A stretch of 64,000 nucleotides of DNA from Algibacter miyuki (GTDB lineage Bacteria; Bacteroidota; Bacteroidia; Flavobacteriales; Flavobacteriaceae). Made by a program: the position numbers and the translations under genes. The DNA lies in assembly GCF_030409805.1 (NCBI RefSeq), contig NZ_JAUFQP010000007.1:682001-746000 (forward strand). Direction: 5' to 3'. Positions 34,321 through 43,774 of this stretch are shown here, in pieces (position 1 is the first letter of the stretch; each line of letters opens with the position of its first letter). The notes under the pieces were generated by a model. The model saw only the letters and a program-made list of their open reading frames with translations. It did not search any database and was not told the DNA's origin.

Positions 34321-35922
34321 ATGACTAAGAAAATATTTTTATTTACAAGTATCGTATTAAGCATATTATGTGTTTCATGCGAGCTGAAAGACTTTGACTT
34401 TCAGGACGACCCAAGTCAATTAACCCCTGAAGATGTAAGTCCTGATTTTTTACTAAACGAAGTGCAATATCAGTTTCAACTCATTATGAGAGAACATGTA
34501 AGAAATACGGACGATATTATGCGTTATGAAGCCATGACAGATTCTTACTCAGATGTCGTTTCAGATGATGTGCTAAATTTAGAATGGTCCTCGTTATATA
34601 GCATGAGAATTAATGATAAAATTCTTCAAGAATTAGCAGCAAGCAATGAAGATTTAAAATTTCATAGTGCCATGTCCAAACTATTAACGGGTTATGCAAC
34701 AGCAACTATGGTAGATTATGTTGGTGATATTCCTTTTTCTGAAGCGCTTCAAGGCTTAAGTAGTCCAAATCCTAAAACGGATGATAGTGTTGTTATTTAT
34801 GATAGTGTGTTGATGGATATTGATGATGCTATAGCAGATTTGAATGTAGCGACTGTTAAACCTTTCACCGATTTATATTTTAAAGGTGACACCCAAAAGT
34901 GGATTAATTTTGCACGTTCGTTAAAACTGAAAATGTTACTTCAAACACGTTTGGTTAATGCAAATTTTTCAAGCGTTCCAAATATAGTTAACGAAATAAA
35001 TAATTTAATAGCTAGTGGCGTAACGACAACAGGAGCGGGCGATTTTCAATTTAGTTATTCTACAGAGATATCGCCTGATGGCAGACATTTTTATTTTGAA
35101 AGAGGTTATTCAACAAACGGGATGTTCGAATATATAAGTAATTATTTTATGTATATGCTTAAAGATTCGAAGGACGAACCAGACCCAAGATTACGTTACT
35201 ATGTTTACAGACAGTCTGATACAGACCCTGTGGCTACGGGTTTTATAATCTGTACTGGAAATCCAGATTATGATTATTGCTACGTAGGCGATTTGTATTC
35301 AGGAATAGACCATGGAGATGAAAGAACAGGCCGTGCCGACCGCTTTTTAAGAACTATTTACGGCTTATATCCTGGTGGTGGTGCTTTTGATGCCGATAAC
35401 TTTGTAACGGCTGTAGAATCGCCAAATTTAGGTGGCGCAGGTATTTTACCACTATTGTCAGCGTCATACGTTAAGTTTCTAATGGCCGAATCTGCTTTAA
35501 CATTAGGAACCACTGGAGATCCAGCTGTTTTATTGGAAGAAGGTATTAGGTTATCTATGGACAAGGTTTTAAATTTTTCACCTGTTGATCCTGCTTTTGC
35601 AGCCACAACTACAGATGTAGATAATTATGTTGCTGAGGTTATGGCATCTTATGCAAATGCTGCTTCAGATGCTGAAAAACTGGATATTATTATTACTGAA
35701 TCTTATTTAGCAGGATTTGGAAATTCTATAGCAGCTTATAACGCATATAGAAGAACAGGATACCCTTCTAATATACAGGAGCCTGTTGATAATGTAAGCA
35801 TTCCATTCCCAAGAACTTTTCTGTATCCAAAGGAAGCTATAAATGCCAATACCTCATTGAACCAAAAAACAACGACAGTAAAAGTGTTTTGGGATAACAA
35901 TCCAGATGGTTTTATCAAATAA
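34321..35922 (+). CDS. SusD/RagB-type surface lipoprotein (locus 1)
   Basis: A 533-residue lipoprotein starting at ATG 34321 (the frame is open upstream to the end of susC, but the leader MTKKIFLFTSIVLSILCVSC fits a lipobox with Cys at 20). Mature residues are largely helical with tetratricopeptide-like pairs, as in SusD: DYVGDIPFSEALQG, LYFKGDTQKWINFARSLKLK (the common SusD motif with KW..fA.SLklr), AYNAYRRTGYP and a Pro-rich end. It binds substrate at the cell surface and acts as the lid of the SusC channel encoded just upstream; the gap is 22 bases. Confidence 0.95.
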   Translation: MTKKIFLFTSIVLSILCVSCELKDFDFQDDPSQLTPEDVSPDFLLNEVQYQFQLIMREHVRNTDDIMRYEAMTDSYSDVVSDDVLNLEWSSLYSMRINDKILQELAASNEDLKFHSAMSKLLTGYATATMVDYVGDIPFSEALQGLSSPNPKTDDSVVIYDSVLMDIDDAIADLNVATVKPFTDLYFKGDTQKWINFARSLKLKMLLQTRLVNANFSSVPNIVNEINNLIASGVTTTGAGDFQFSYSTEISPDGRHFYFERGYSTNGMFEYISNYFMYMLKDSKDEPDPRLRYYVYRQSDTDPVATGFIICTGNPDYDYCYVGDLYSGIDHGDERTGRADRFLRTIYGLYPGGGAFDADNFVTAVESPNLGGAGILPLLSASYVKFLMAESALTLGTTGDPAVLLEEGIRLSMDKVLNFSPVDPAFAATTTDVDNYVAEVMASYANAASDAEKLDIIITESYLAGFGNSIAAYNAYRRTGYPSNIQEPVDNVSIPFPRTFLYPKEAINANTSLNQKTTTVKVFWDNNPDGFIK

Positions 35923-35940
35923 TAACTAAAAAAAATAATT

Positions 35941-37104
35941 ATGAAACATATATATAAATGGTTTTTTTGTGTCTTACTTTTCGGCTGTTCTACCAATGAC
36001 AATAATTTGTTGGAAGATCATTCTTACCGAGGAGGTTATATAGAATTTCAAGAAGTTCCAACAGTATTTAATTACGATTTTTTAAAGATTGATAGTTTTA
36101 ATATAGAATCTAAATTAATTGATGCCAATAATAATGCAACAAAGTATTCATTAGCTTTAATACATGAAGACAATGAAGTGTTAGATTTTGTAGTATTCAA
36201 TGCTTTTCCAGCAAATTTGTCAATTGATTTCCCAACCATTCTTAATGCGCTTGGACTTACTATGGCAGATGTAGATGAAACAGATGAGTTTCGTTTTGTA
36301 GCTACGGTAACAACACCAGATGGCATATATTCAGGTGAAGTACCAGATTTTAATTCTACTACAAATGAAAATGAAGGCGGTAATACGGTGCCCAGATTAT
36401 TAATTAATACCACAAAACAAGCCATGGATTTTACTGTACGCTTTTTTGTTCCACCTCCAAAAAAATTAAGAGGAACTTCGTTTGAGGAACCTGAAACTAA
36501 TGATGCTAACTATACAAGACCTGCAGCAGTTCAAGATGTAGATGGTGAATTGTTAAATAACACTGGAGAGCGTCCAGTGATGTATGTTGCCAAAGGAACT
36601 GGTGTCGATGATGAAATAGGGTTTAGAACTTTTTTTACAAGTACAGGTAATGGTGCTGGCGACAATGGTTTTGTGTCAGAACCAATAGGCGTTACAACAT
36701 CAACAACTCAAGTTGGATCGTATCCTGATGGTGTTCAAGGCTATCAAATTGAGGATGCCGATGGTCTAATTAAACTGGTGTTTGATAAAGTTGTTATAGA
36801 TCCTGGTGTAAACCCTTCTACAGGTGTGCAAATAAAATATTTTCTTGCAGATACCTCTTGGGAAACTATCGATTTTCTACATATTTATGTTGAAATTGAA
36901 AAGGCTGGAGGTGTTATAGAAGTTAGAGATTTAGTGGATTTACGTGCGGACGCTATGGAAGATTTTATGGGTAGATGGAATACTGTTGGTACCAATTTCT
37001 TGCAAAATGTGGTGTCGTATACGTTAACTATCGATGCTGAAGCTAATCAACCAACTGAACGATTCTTTTTTGATGAAATGTTAGTTTTTGTACCAGAAGA
37101 ATAA
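35941..37104 (+). CDS. Surface lipoprotein of unknown specificity (locus 1)
   Basis: A 387-residue lipoprotein with leader MKHIYKWFFCVLLFGCST (lipobox FGC). The mature part is beta-rich, with Asp/Asn/Gly/Thr-rich loops and no catalytic motif. Its position after susD is that of SusE/F-type surface binding proteins, so a substrate-binding role is likely by position only. It is 18 bases after the SusD stop and is followed by a strong terminator, so it closes the four-gene transcript begun by the M14 peptidase. Confidence 0.82.
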   Translation: MKHIYKWFFCVLLFGCSTNDNNLLEDHSYRGGYIEFQEVPTVFNYDFLKIDSFNIESKLIDANNNATKYSLALIHEDNEVLDFVVFNAFPANLSIDFPTILNALGLTMADVDETDEFRFVATVTTPDGIYSGEVPDFNSTTNENEGGNTVPRLLINTTKQAMDFTVRFFVPPPKKLRGTSFEEPETNDANYTRPAAVQDVDGELLNNTGERPVMYVAKGTGVDDEIGFRTFFTSTGNGAGDNGFVSEPIGVTTSTTQVGSYPDGVQGYQIEDADGLIKLVFDKVVIDPGVNPSTGVQIKYFLADTSWETIDFLHIYVEIEKAGGVIEVRDLVDLRADAMEDFMGRWNTVGTNFLQNVVSYTLTIDAEANQPTERFFFDEMLVFVPEE

Positions 37105-37150
37105 TTTAATAGAAACGATATATTTTAAACTTAAAACTAGTTTTTATACT

Positions 37151-37187
37151 AACCTGCGAGGTGCTTTACACTTTGCAGGTTTTTTTT
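37151..37187 (+). terminator. Terminator of the M14-SusC-SusD-lipoprotein operon
   Basis: AACCTGC-GAGGTG and CACTTT-GCAGGTT form a stem of about twelve pairs with small imperfections, loop CTTTA, followed by T8. It lies 47 bases after the last gene of the operon. Confidence 0.85.
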
Positions 37188-37335
37188 GTTTGTAGGCTAT
37201 TTTTAACATTATTCCCTTGCATTGATACCGTCTAAAAAAGCACGTCTGTCTTATCTCGATATATAAAATTTGAGGTTATCAATATTCTAAGAACAAGGAA
37301 AAGATGATTGAACCTAAACTTAGAAACAGGTAATA

Positions 37336-37435
37336 CTATGGCGGATAGTTGCAAAAGCGATAGTAGTGGTTAGCTTTTGGCGAGGCGCGCATCGAGCCAA
37401 AACTAGTAACGGATAGCGCGGTGGCTTGCCATTTG
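37336..37435. repeat. REP-like palindromic intergenic repeat, copy B
   Basis: This G+C-richer block contains GCGATAGTAGTGGTTAGC followed by a hairpin: TAG-C-TTTTGGC (37371-37381) pairs with GCCAAAA-CTA (37396-37405) with one bulged C, capped by the GC-rich GAGGCGCGCATCGA. Copy A near 8.6 kb has a related GATTGAGTAGTGAAAGC before its own hairpin. Both sit outside genes next to gene ends. It is probably a member of a dispersed family in this genome. Confidence 0.5.
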
Positions 37436-37446
37436 CTAAAAAAAAG

Positions 37447-37485
37447 AAAACCCTTAAAAGTATAGACTTAAAAGGGTTTTTTATA
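37447..37485 (-). terminator. Terminator after the GH31 gene (bidirectional shape)
   Basis: AAAACCCTT with AAGGGTTTT, plus an inner AAGT/ACTT pairing. The minus strand reads into a T-rich run (GGGTTTTCTTTTTT) 20 bases past the GH31 stop. Confidence 0.8.
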
Positions 37486-37504
37486 TGAAATAATTTATTG
37501 TGTA

Positions 37505-39901
37505 TTAACCTTTAATTTGAAGGTTAGTAAATTCTTTAGTAACAACTAAGGTATTGTTTTCGAATTGCACGTCTTTTAAATCAACATACTCATTATCTAC
37601 TTTTATAGATTTTACTTCGAAAGGTAAACCGTATAAATTAATTTTAAAAGTATCATAAGTGGTAATGTATTGACCTCTTTTATGAATTCTGATAATTAAT
37701 TTATCTTCAGTTCCAGCTAAGTTAAATTTCTTTAGGCTGTAACGTCCTTTAGTGTAATCGTAACCATCATCAGCATCTTCATAAAGTTCAGAATCTTCTT
37801 TTCCTGCTTTATAGTAAACATCTAAATTTAATTGATCAATAACCTTTTCACCAACATATTGTTGTATTGGGTATCTTGGCACAACAGCTCCGGCTTTTAC
37901 AAAAATTGGCATGCTATCTAAATCGGCATCAACCCACATTTCTTTTCCACCAACAACCATGTTTTTAGACCAGAAGTTGTACCATTCGCCTCTTGGAATG
38001 TACATGCGGCGGCCTTTGGCATTAGGTTCGTTTATTGGGCAAACTAAAATTTGGTTACCAAAAATAAATTCGTCTGTTCTGTAATGTGTTTGTGCATCAT
38101 CTTGATCGAATAAAACTAACGATTTTAACATCGGTACATTATCTTCCGAATATTGGTAGAATGATGTGTATAAGTATGGTAATAATTGATATCTAATTTC
38201 AATAAACTTACGAACAACATCGATAATTTCTTCATCGAAAGCCCATGGCTCTTGATCGCCATGATCTCCAGAAGAGTGTGTTCTACAGAATGGGTGGAAT
38301 ACCCCTAATTGAATCCAACGTGCGTATAATTCGCCATTTGGTTGTTCTGCAAAGCCACCAATATCCGATCCTGCAAACGAGAATCCTGATAAAGCTAAGC
38401 GTTGCGCTTGTATGTTTGCTATTTGTAAATGTTCCCAAGAAGCGACATTATCACCCATCCAAGTTGAGGTATAACGTTGCGTTCCAGAATATGCCGAACG
38501 TGTAATTACAAACGGACGTTTTGGGTAATTATAGCGTTTTAAACCATGGTATGTGGCTCTGGCCATTTGCATACCGTAAATGTTGTGTGCTTTGTTGTGG
38601 CTACAAGGGTTGCCGTCGTAATCGTGACGTACATCTGGCGGAAATGTTTTTCCTGGTACATCCATTACAGCAGGCTCATTCATGTCGTTCCACACACCTT
38701 TAACACCTATTTCTTCTACTAATTCTTTAAATAAACCAGCCCACCATTCGCGAACTTCTGGTCTGGTAAAATCTGGGAAATAACACTCACCTGGCCAAAC
38801 TTTTCCTTTCATGTAAGGGCCATCGGCACGTTTACAGAAGTAGTCTTTTTCTAAACCTTCTCTAAATACGCTGTATTCGTTATCTATTTTAATACCTGGA
38901 TCTATAATAACTACGGTTTTAAAACCATCATCGGCAAGTTCTTTTACCATACGTTTTGGATTCGGGAAATACTCGTCGCTCCAAGTAAAACAACGGAAAC
39001 CTTCCATATAATCGATGTCTAAATAAATGGCATCACATGGTATTTGGAGTTCTCTAAATTTAGAGGTAATTTCTTTTACGTTAGATTCTGGGTAGTAACT
39101 CCATTTACATTGGTGATACCCTAGAGCCCATAATGGTGGTAATTCTGGAGTTCCTGTTAAATCTGTATAACTGGTTACAACGTCTTGCATTTTAGGACCG
39201 TAAATGAAATAATAATTCATTTCGCCACCTTGTGCCCAGAAACTCGTTACATTTCTACGTTCACTACAAAAATCGAAGTATGTTCTAAAAGTATTATCAA
39301 AGAAAATTCCATAAGATTTACCATTGTGTAAACCGGTATAAAACGGAATTGCTTTATAAATCGGGTCGGTGTCTTTTCCGAAGGCATAAGAATCGGTTGC
39401 CCAGTTTTCAAAACGACGTCCTTTTAAGTTTAAATGTTGCGGTTTATCACCTAAACCGTAATAGCTTTCACCGTTTTGCGCGGCTTTACTCATTTTAACA
39501 ATATCACCTCCTAGTTCGTAACTTTCCTCCCAGTGAAAACCTAATTCATCTTCACAAATAATCGTTTTATCCACAGCATCATATAAAGAAACTCTTAAAT
39601 CCGATTTGTGAATATGGCAAATTAATTTTGACGTAGTAACAACGTATTTTTCATCGTCGTCATTAATTTCTAAATGGTTGTAACCTCTACTTGCGTCTTC
39701 GTTTATAGCATAAGAAAAATCTCTTTCAAATTTACCAACAGTGGTGTAAGTAAATCGAAGCATACTATCGCGAAGTACAGTTAATTTAAGAATTACATTA
39801 TTTGAAGTGGAAAAATGTAGTACGTCTACATCTTTTTTATAACTTGTTATGTTTGAGGGAAATAAATTCCCTTTGTATTCCAATTCCGTATTTAATATCA
39901 T
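37505..39901 (-). CDS. GH31 family alpha-glucosidase
   Basis: A 798-residue glycoside hydrolase family 31 protein without an evident signal peptide, so likely cytosolic. Order: an N-terminal beta-sandwich, the catalytic barrel from about residue 250, with nucleophile Asp in VWNDMNEP (about 404) and acid/base Asp in WMGDNVASWEHLQ (about 482), then distal beta domains (VCPINEPNAKGRRMYIP). Substrates of this class are alpha-1,4- or alpha-1,3-linked gluco-oligosaccharides, cut to glucose. It lies 330 bases past glgB on the same strand and has its own -7 element, so it is a separate unit but clearly part of the glucan block. It could free glucose from short chains such as maltose. Confidence 0.93.
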   Translation of the reverse strand: MILNTELEYKGNLFPSNITSYKKDVDVLHFSTSNNVILKLTVLRDSMLRFTYTTVGKFERDFSYAINEDASRGYNHLEINDDDEKYVVTTSKLICHIHKSDLRVSLYDAVDKTIICEDELGFHWEESYELGGDIVKMSKAAQNGESYYGLGDKPQHLNLKGRRFENWATDSYAFGKDTDPIYKAIPFYTGLHNGKSYGIFFDNTFRTYFDFCSERRNVTSFWAQGGEMNYYFIYGPKMQDVVTSYTDLTGTPELPPLWALGYHQCKWSYYPESNVKEITSKFRELQIPCDAIYLDIDYMEGFRCFTWSDEYFPNPKRMVKELADDGFKTVVIIDPGIKIDNEYSVFREGLEKDYFCKRADGPYMKGKVWPGECYFPDFTRPEVREWWAGLFKELVEEIGVKGVWNDMNEPAVMDVPGKTFPPDVRHDYDGNPCSHNKAHNIYGMQMARATYHGLKRYNYPKRPFVITRSAYSGTQRYTSTWMGDNVASWEHLQIANIQAQRLALSGFSFAGSDIGGFAEQPNGELYARWIQLGVFHPFCRTHSSGDHGDQEPWAFDEEIIDVVRKFIEIRYQLLPYLYTSFYQYSEDNVPMLKSLVLFDQDDAQTHYRTDEFIFGNQILVCPINEPNAKGRRMYIPRGEWYNFWSKNMVVGGKEMWVDADLDSMPIFVKAGAVVPRYPIQQYVGEKVIDQLNLDVYYKAGKEDSELYEDADDGYDYTKGRYSLKKFNLAGTEDKLIIRIHKRGQYITTYDTFKINLYGLPFEVKSIKVDNEYVDLKDVQFENNTLVVTKEFTNLQIKG

Positions 39902-39926
39902 AAGGAGGGTATTAAAAATTAAGTAA

Positions 39927-39934
39927 CAAATTTA
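39927..39934 (-). promoter_or_regulatory. -7 promoter element (TAAATTTG) for the GH31 gene
   Basis: Exact minus-strand TAnnTTTG match 25 bases upstream of the GH31 start. No TTG at the expected -33 distance. Confidence 0.35.
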
Positions 39935-40130
39935 CTGAATTTTATAAAGTTACTAGACTTCTTTTTAGTAAAAATAAAAGCGAAATAATGTATAAAACTC
40001 AAATATATAGGGGTTTAGTCGTGGAATGTTTAAACTATTGTAAAATAATCCCTTTTAGTAAGTTTGAAATGTTAAAAAAAATATAAAAAGTGTGTTGTTT
40101 GAAGCTGCACGGGGTATAAGCACCGATAGA

Positions 40131-40184
40131 TTAAAAAACACCAATAAGAAATATCTTAATTAAAAATATAAACCATTGGTGTTT
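40131..40184 (-). terminator. Terminator of the glycogen operon
   Basis: AAACACCAAT and ATTGGTGTTT pair perfectly (ten pairs) around a long 29-base loop. On the minus strand the stem runs into TTTTTAA about 47 bases past glgB. Confidence 0.6.
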
Positions 40185-40230
40185 CTTGTTCTATTGGAAA
40201 AGCAGAAAAACCTTCCGTTTGTTGTTTACG

Positions 40231-42138
40231 TTATTTAAATTGAAAAACAGTTACGCCTAAAGGAGATAAAGTCACTTCGGCTGAAAAATCTCTACCGTTC
40301 CAAGTTTCTTTTTCTATCGCGATTTGCTTTTTGTTTGAAACGCCACTACCACCAAATTCTTTAGCATCACTATTAAAAATCTCCTTAAGTTTGCCTTTTA
40401 TAGGTAAACCAATACGGTAGTTTTCTCTAATTGTTGGTGTTAAATTACAAACTACAACAACATCATCTTTGTCAATTTTGCCTTTACGAATGTATGATAT
40501 TACGCAATTTTCATTGTCGTCATAGCTTATCCATTCAAAACCTTCACCCGAAAATGCTTTTTCGTACAAGGCAGGTGTAGAGGTGTATAATTTATTTAAA
40601 GATTTAAAGTAGTTTTGAAAGTCTTTATGAGAATCATATTGTAGTAAATCCCAATCTAAGCTACCTGCAAAATCCCACTCTTTGTACTGAGCAAATTCGC
40701 CACCCATAAAATTTAATTTTGTTCCAGGGTGTGTAAACATATAGCCGTAGAGCAAACGCAGGTTGGCAAAGCGTTGCCACTCGTCACCAGGCATACGTTC
40801 TAAAATCGATTTTTTGCCGTAAACCACTTCATCATGAGAAAGCGGCAGCATAAAGTTTTCTGAAAACGCATAAGCTAAACTAAAGGTGATATCATTTTGG
40901 TGAAATTTACGATACACGGGATCTTTAGCGAAATACTCTAAGGTATCGTGCATCCAACCCATCATCCATTTCATACCAAAACCTAAACCACCTAAAAACA
41001 CAGGTTTTGAAACTCCTGGAAATGCCGTAGACTCTTCAGCAATGGTTTGTACATCAGGGAATGATGCGTATATTTCTTGGTTTAATTCTTTTAAGAAATC
41101 TACAGCGGCAAGGTTTTCTCGGCCACCATAAATGTTTGGTTCCCATTCGCCATCTTCACGCGAATAGTCTAAAAATAACATAGAAGCCACGGCATCAACA
41201 CGTAAACCATCGGCATGGAACTGGTCCATCCAATACACGGCATTACTAATTAAAAATGATTTGACTTCGTTACGTTCGTAGTTAAAAATTAAACTTTTCC
41301 AGTCTTGATGATATCCTTTTCTAGGATCTGGATGTTCGTATAGATTTGACCCATCGAAAAAGCCTAAACCATGTGCATCTTCTGGGAAGTGCGATGGCAC
41401 CCAATCCAGGATTAATCCAATATCATTTTGGTGTAATTTATCAACTAAATATTTAAATTCCTCTGGATATCCAAATCTAGACGATGGCGCAAAATAGCCG
41501 GTAAGTTGATAACCCCACGACGGATCGTAAGGAAACTCCATAATAGGCATAAGCTCTACGTGTGTGAAATTCATTTCTTTTACGTAGTTTACTAAATCGT
41601 CTGCCAATTCAAAATACGATAAAAAACGGTTTTCTTCAACTTGCTTTTTCCAAGATCCTAAATGAACTTCGTATACTGAATACGGCGCGTCTAAAGCGTT
41701 TTTTGCTTTACGCTTTTTCATCCAATCTTTATCTTTCCATTTGTAAGAATCGTCCCAAACAATAGAAGCTGTTTTTGGTGGGTGCTCGCAACGACGTGCG
41801 TATGGATCTGCTTTTTCAGTTTTTATATCGTTATTATTACTTTGGATTTTATATTTGTACGTGGTGCCTTTTCCAACAAGTGGAATAAAACCTTCCCAGA
41901 TACCGCTAGAATCCCAACGAACATTTAATTGGTGCTCGCCTTCCATCCAGTAATTAAAATCACCAATTACAGAAACTTGCTTTGCAGTAGGTGCCCAAAC
42001 GGCAAAATAAGTGCCTTCAATACCATCGACGGTAACTAGGTGCGACCCCATTTTTTCGTAAAGTCTGTAGTGCTTACCTCCTTTAAAGAGGTCGATGTCG
42101 AATTCGGTAAATAAACTATACGGTTTTACTTGTGCCAT
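40231..42138 (-). CDS. glgB: 1,4-alpha-glucan branching enzyme
   Basis: A 635-residue GH13 enzyme that adds alpha-1,6 branches. The N-terminal CBM48 domain has YFAVWAPTAKQVSVIGDFNYW. The barrel includes MPIMEFPYDPSWGYQLTGYF, the catalytic nucleophile Asp in DGLRVDAVASML (about residue 315), Glu in IAEESTAFPGV (about 369) and Asp in LSHDEVVYGKKS (about 436). A beta C-terminal domain closes it. Length is usual for the short form. It is the last gene in the glucan run, 6 bases after the maltokinase stop. Confidence 0.97.
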   Translation of the reverse strand: MAQVKPYSLFTEFDIDLFKGGKHYRLYEKMGSHLVTVDGIEGTYFAVWAPTAKQVSVIGDFNYWMEGEHQLNVRWDSSGIWEGFIPLVGKGTTYKYKIQSNNNDIKTEKADPYARRCEHPPKTASIVWDDSYKWKDKDWMKKRKAKNALDAPYSVYEVHLGSWKKQVEENRFLSYFELADDLVNYVKEMNFTHVELMPIMEFPYDPSWGYQLTGYFAPSSRFGYPEEFKYLVDKLHQNDIGLILDWVPSHFPEDAHGLGFFDGSNLYEHPDPRKGYHQDWKSLIFNYERNEVKSFLISNAVYWMDQFHADGLRVDAVASMLFLDYSREDGEWEPNIYGGRENLAAVDFLKELNQEIYASFPDVQTIAEESTAFPGVSKPVFLGGLGFGMKWMMGWMHDTLEYFAKDPVYRKFHQNDITFSLAYAFSENFMLPLSHDEVVYGKKSILERMPGDEWQRFANLRLLYGYMFTHPGTKLNFMGGEFAQYKEWDFAGSLDWDLLQYDSHKDFQNYFKSLNKLYTSTPALYEKAFSGEGFEWISYDDNENCVISYIRKGKIDKDDVVVVCNLTPTIRENYRIGLPIKGKLKEIFNSDAKEFGGSGVSNKKQIAIEKETWNGRDFSAEVTLSPLGVTVFQFK

Positions 42139-42144
42139 AAAATT

Positions 42145-43773
42145 TTAATGATTTATAATGTTAGAAATTCCTTTTAAAGGAATTACAGCCCATTTCGGGC
42201 GCGAATTAAGCTCGTAACCTAATTCGTAAACTGCTTTTTCTAATAAGCAGTATTTTAATATAAAAATGCGTTCTTGACTGTAACCAACGTTTAAATTGGC
42301 GTTTTGTGTTTTTTTAATATAAGTACCTAAAAACAAGTTGGTAATGTAACGGTATAATATTTCACCGGCTTTAAATAACGGTTCTTGTTCAGCAGGATAC
42401 TCTGTTTTATTATTGAAAATAGTTGCATAAATAGCGTAATGAAACGACCTAAATAAACCTGCAACATCCTTTAGTGGTGGCTGTTTTACTTTTCGGTCTC
42501 TAATGGTGCTTTCTGGTTCGCCTTCAAAGTCGATAATGCAGAAATCATTATCGTTTACTAATATTTGTCCCAGGTGATAATCGCCATGAATACGGATGCG
42601 TTCACCTTTTAATTTGGTCCAATTGAAATCGATAAAACGTTTTCTAATATCATTTTTTTTATCAAGGAATTCCTTGGCTAAATCTACGGCCAAGCCTTCT
42701 AATTTATGGATGTTGTTTTCAACAATATTTAATCTGTTTTGAAATTGATGCAGCATTTTGTTTTTAAGCCAAACCTCGTAATCTCCGTTGTAATGTGCTG
42801 GTGTAAATGCGGTTTCTTCAAATTCAGAACCTAAAGCAATGTGCATTTCTGCGGTTCGTGTTGCTAAAGTTTGCACTTGCATAAATAAATTTAAACCTGC
42901 CCAATCTATAATTTGTGGCGGAATATCATTAATTTTTAAACGTTGATACAACGCAGTATTAGGCAAGGTATCAATACAAATATTTTTGTGCTCTAAATTT
43001 AAAAATACGTTGTGTAATTCCTTCAGAATAAAATCCCACGCATTACCGCTATTGGGCACCATATTTTGTAAAAGTCCGATGGTGATATTAACATGATCAG
43101 AATCTACTAAATTGATGCTTCCTAGATAGGATGGCGTGTTTTTAAATTCTTTTTTTTCTGATAAAAACCGGCTCATTTCGTAATCCGGATTTTTATCGGC
43201 AAAAATGCGTCTGAAAAACTTCAACACATATTGATCGTTGTAAATTAACGACGTATTGCTTTGTTCTATACCCATACACCGTGACGATTCGTACGTTTTA
43301 TTTTCGAACAAATGGCTTTTATGGTATTGTACGGTGGTGGTGTCTTTGGGTTCGGCATTTGCAATACGTTTAAATACTAAGGCCCTAAAAGCCTCTAGGT
43401 TTATAGCATCAATAATGTATCCCGCATTTCCGTCAATTTCAATAGGAAGTATTCTTTCTTTTGGAGCAAAGTTTTCATCGGTTACAAAAGCAATCGGTAA
43501 AAAGTAATGCTGATAAAAAGCTTCAACAAAATTAACTTCTAAAATTAGACCATAATAAACTTCGCCTTCGTGCTGGATTTTAAAAAACTGCGCTAATTCA
43601 ATGTATTTTAGCTGGCTTGATTTTCCTCCATACCAACGTTGCTTCACAATATAATCCTCTAAAACATCTGATAAAAACACTTTTACAAAGTCGTTATTAT
43701 CAAGCAACGCTTCCCAGCTTTTATTAAATTGGAAAGGTTGTTTTAAAGTTGATATTGTAGCAGTTTCTGACAT
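42145..43773 (-). CDS. mak: Maltokinase-like protein
   Basis: A 542-residue kinase of the aminoglycoside-phosphotransferase fold. The N-terminal maltokinase cap is shown by VLEDYIVKQRWYGGKSSQLKYIEL. The catalytic loop is RIHGDYHLGQILVND (Asp in HGD, about residue 398), and the DFG-like motif is CIIDFEGEP. It would phosphorylate maltose to maltose-1-phosphate, the donor for GlgE. It starts 1 base after the glgE stop and overlaps closely with glgB downstream. In most genomes it is partnered with, or fused to, trehalose synthase (TreS); no treS is found in this window, so the source of maltose is open (GH31 or breakdown of glucan). Confidence 0.88.
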   Translation of the reverse strand: MSETATISTLKQPFQFNKSWEALLDNNDFVKVFLSDVLEDYIVKQRWYGGKSSQLKYIELAQFFKIQHEGEVYYGLILEVNFVEAFYQHYFLPIAFVTDENFAPKERILPIEIDGNAGYIIDAINLEAFRALVFKRIANAEPKDTTTVQYHKSHLFENKTYESSRCMGIEQSNTSLIYNDQYVLKFFRRIFADKNPDYEMSRFLSEKKEFKNTPSYLGSINLVDSDHVNITIGLLQNMVPNSGNAWDFILKELHNVFLNLEHKNICIDTLPNTALYQRLKINDIPPQIIDWAGLNLFMQVQTLATRTAEMHIALGSEFEETAFTPAHYNGDYEVWLKNKMLHQFQNRLNIVENNIHKLEGLAVDLAKEFLDKKNDIRKRFIDFNWTKLKGERIRIHGDYHLGQILVNDNDFCIIDFEGEPESTIRDRKVKQPPLKDVAGLFRSFHYAIYATIFNNKTEYPAEQEPLFKAGEILYRYITNLFLGTYIKKTQNANLNVGYSQERIFILKYCLLEKAVYELGYELNSRPKWAVIPLKGISNIINH

Positions 43774-43774
43774 A

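Larger units (their letters stand above)
37105..37504. other. Gene-free spacer with terminators and a repeat
   Basis: A 400-base gap between two converging transcripts. It holds the locus 1 terminator (37151-37187), a second REP-like palindromic element (37336-37435) and a terminator for the GH31 gene (37447-37485). No reading frame of note. Confidence 0.7.
39902..40230. other. Gene-free spacer between GH31 gene and glgB
   Basis: A 329-base AT-rich gap with the terminator of the glg run (40131-40184) and a -7 element for the GH31 gene (39927-39934). Nothing else was recognised. Confidence 0.6.

Noticed and set aside
39902..39912. AAGGAGGG sequence next to the GH31 start, like a ribosome-binding site
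   Set aside because: It is on the plus strand while the gene is on the minus strand; no plus-strand gene follows.
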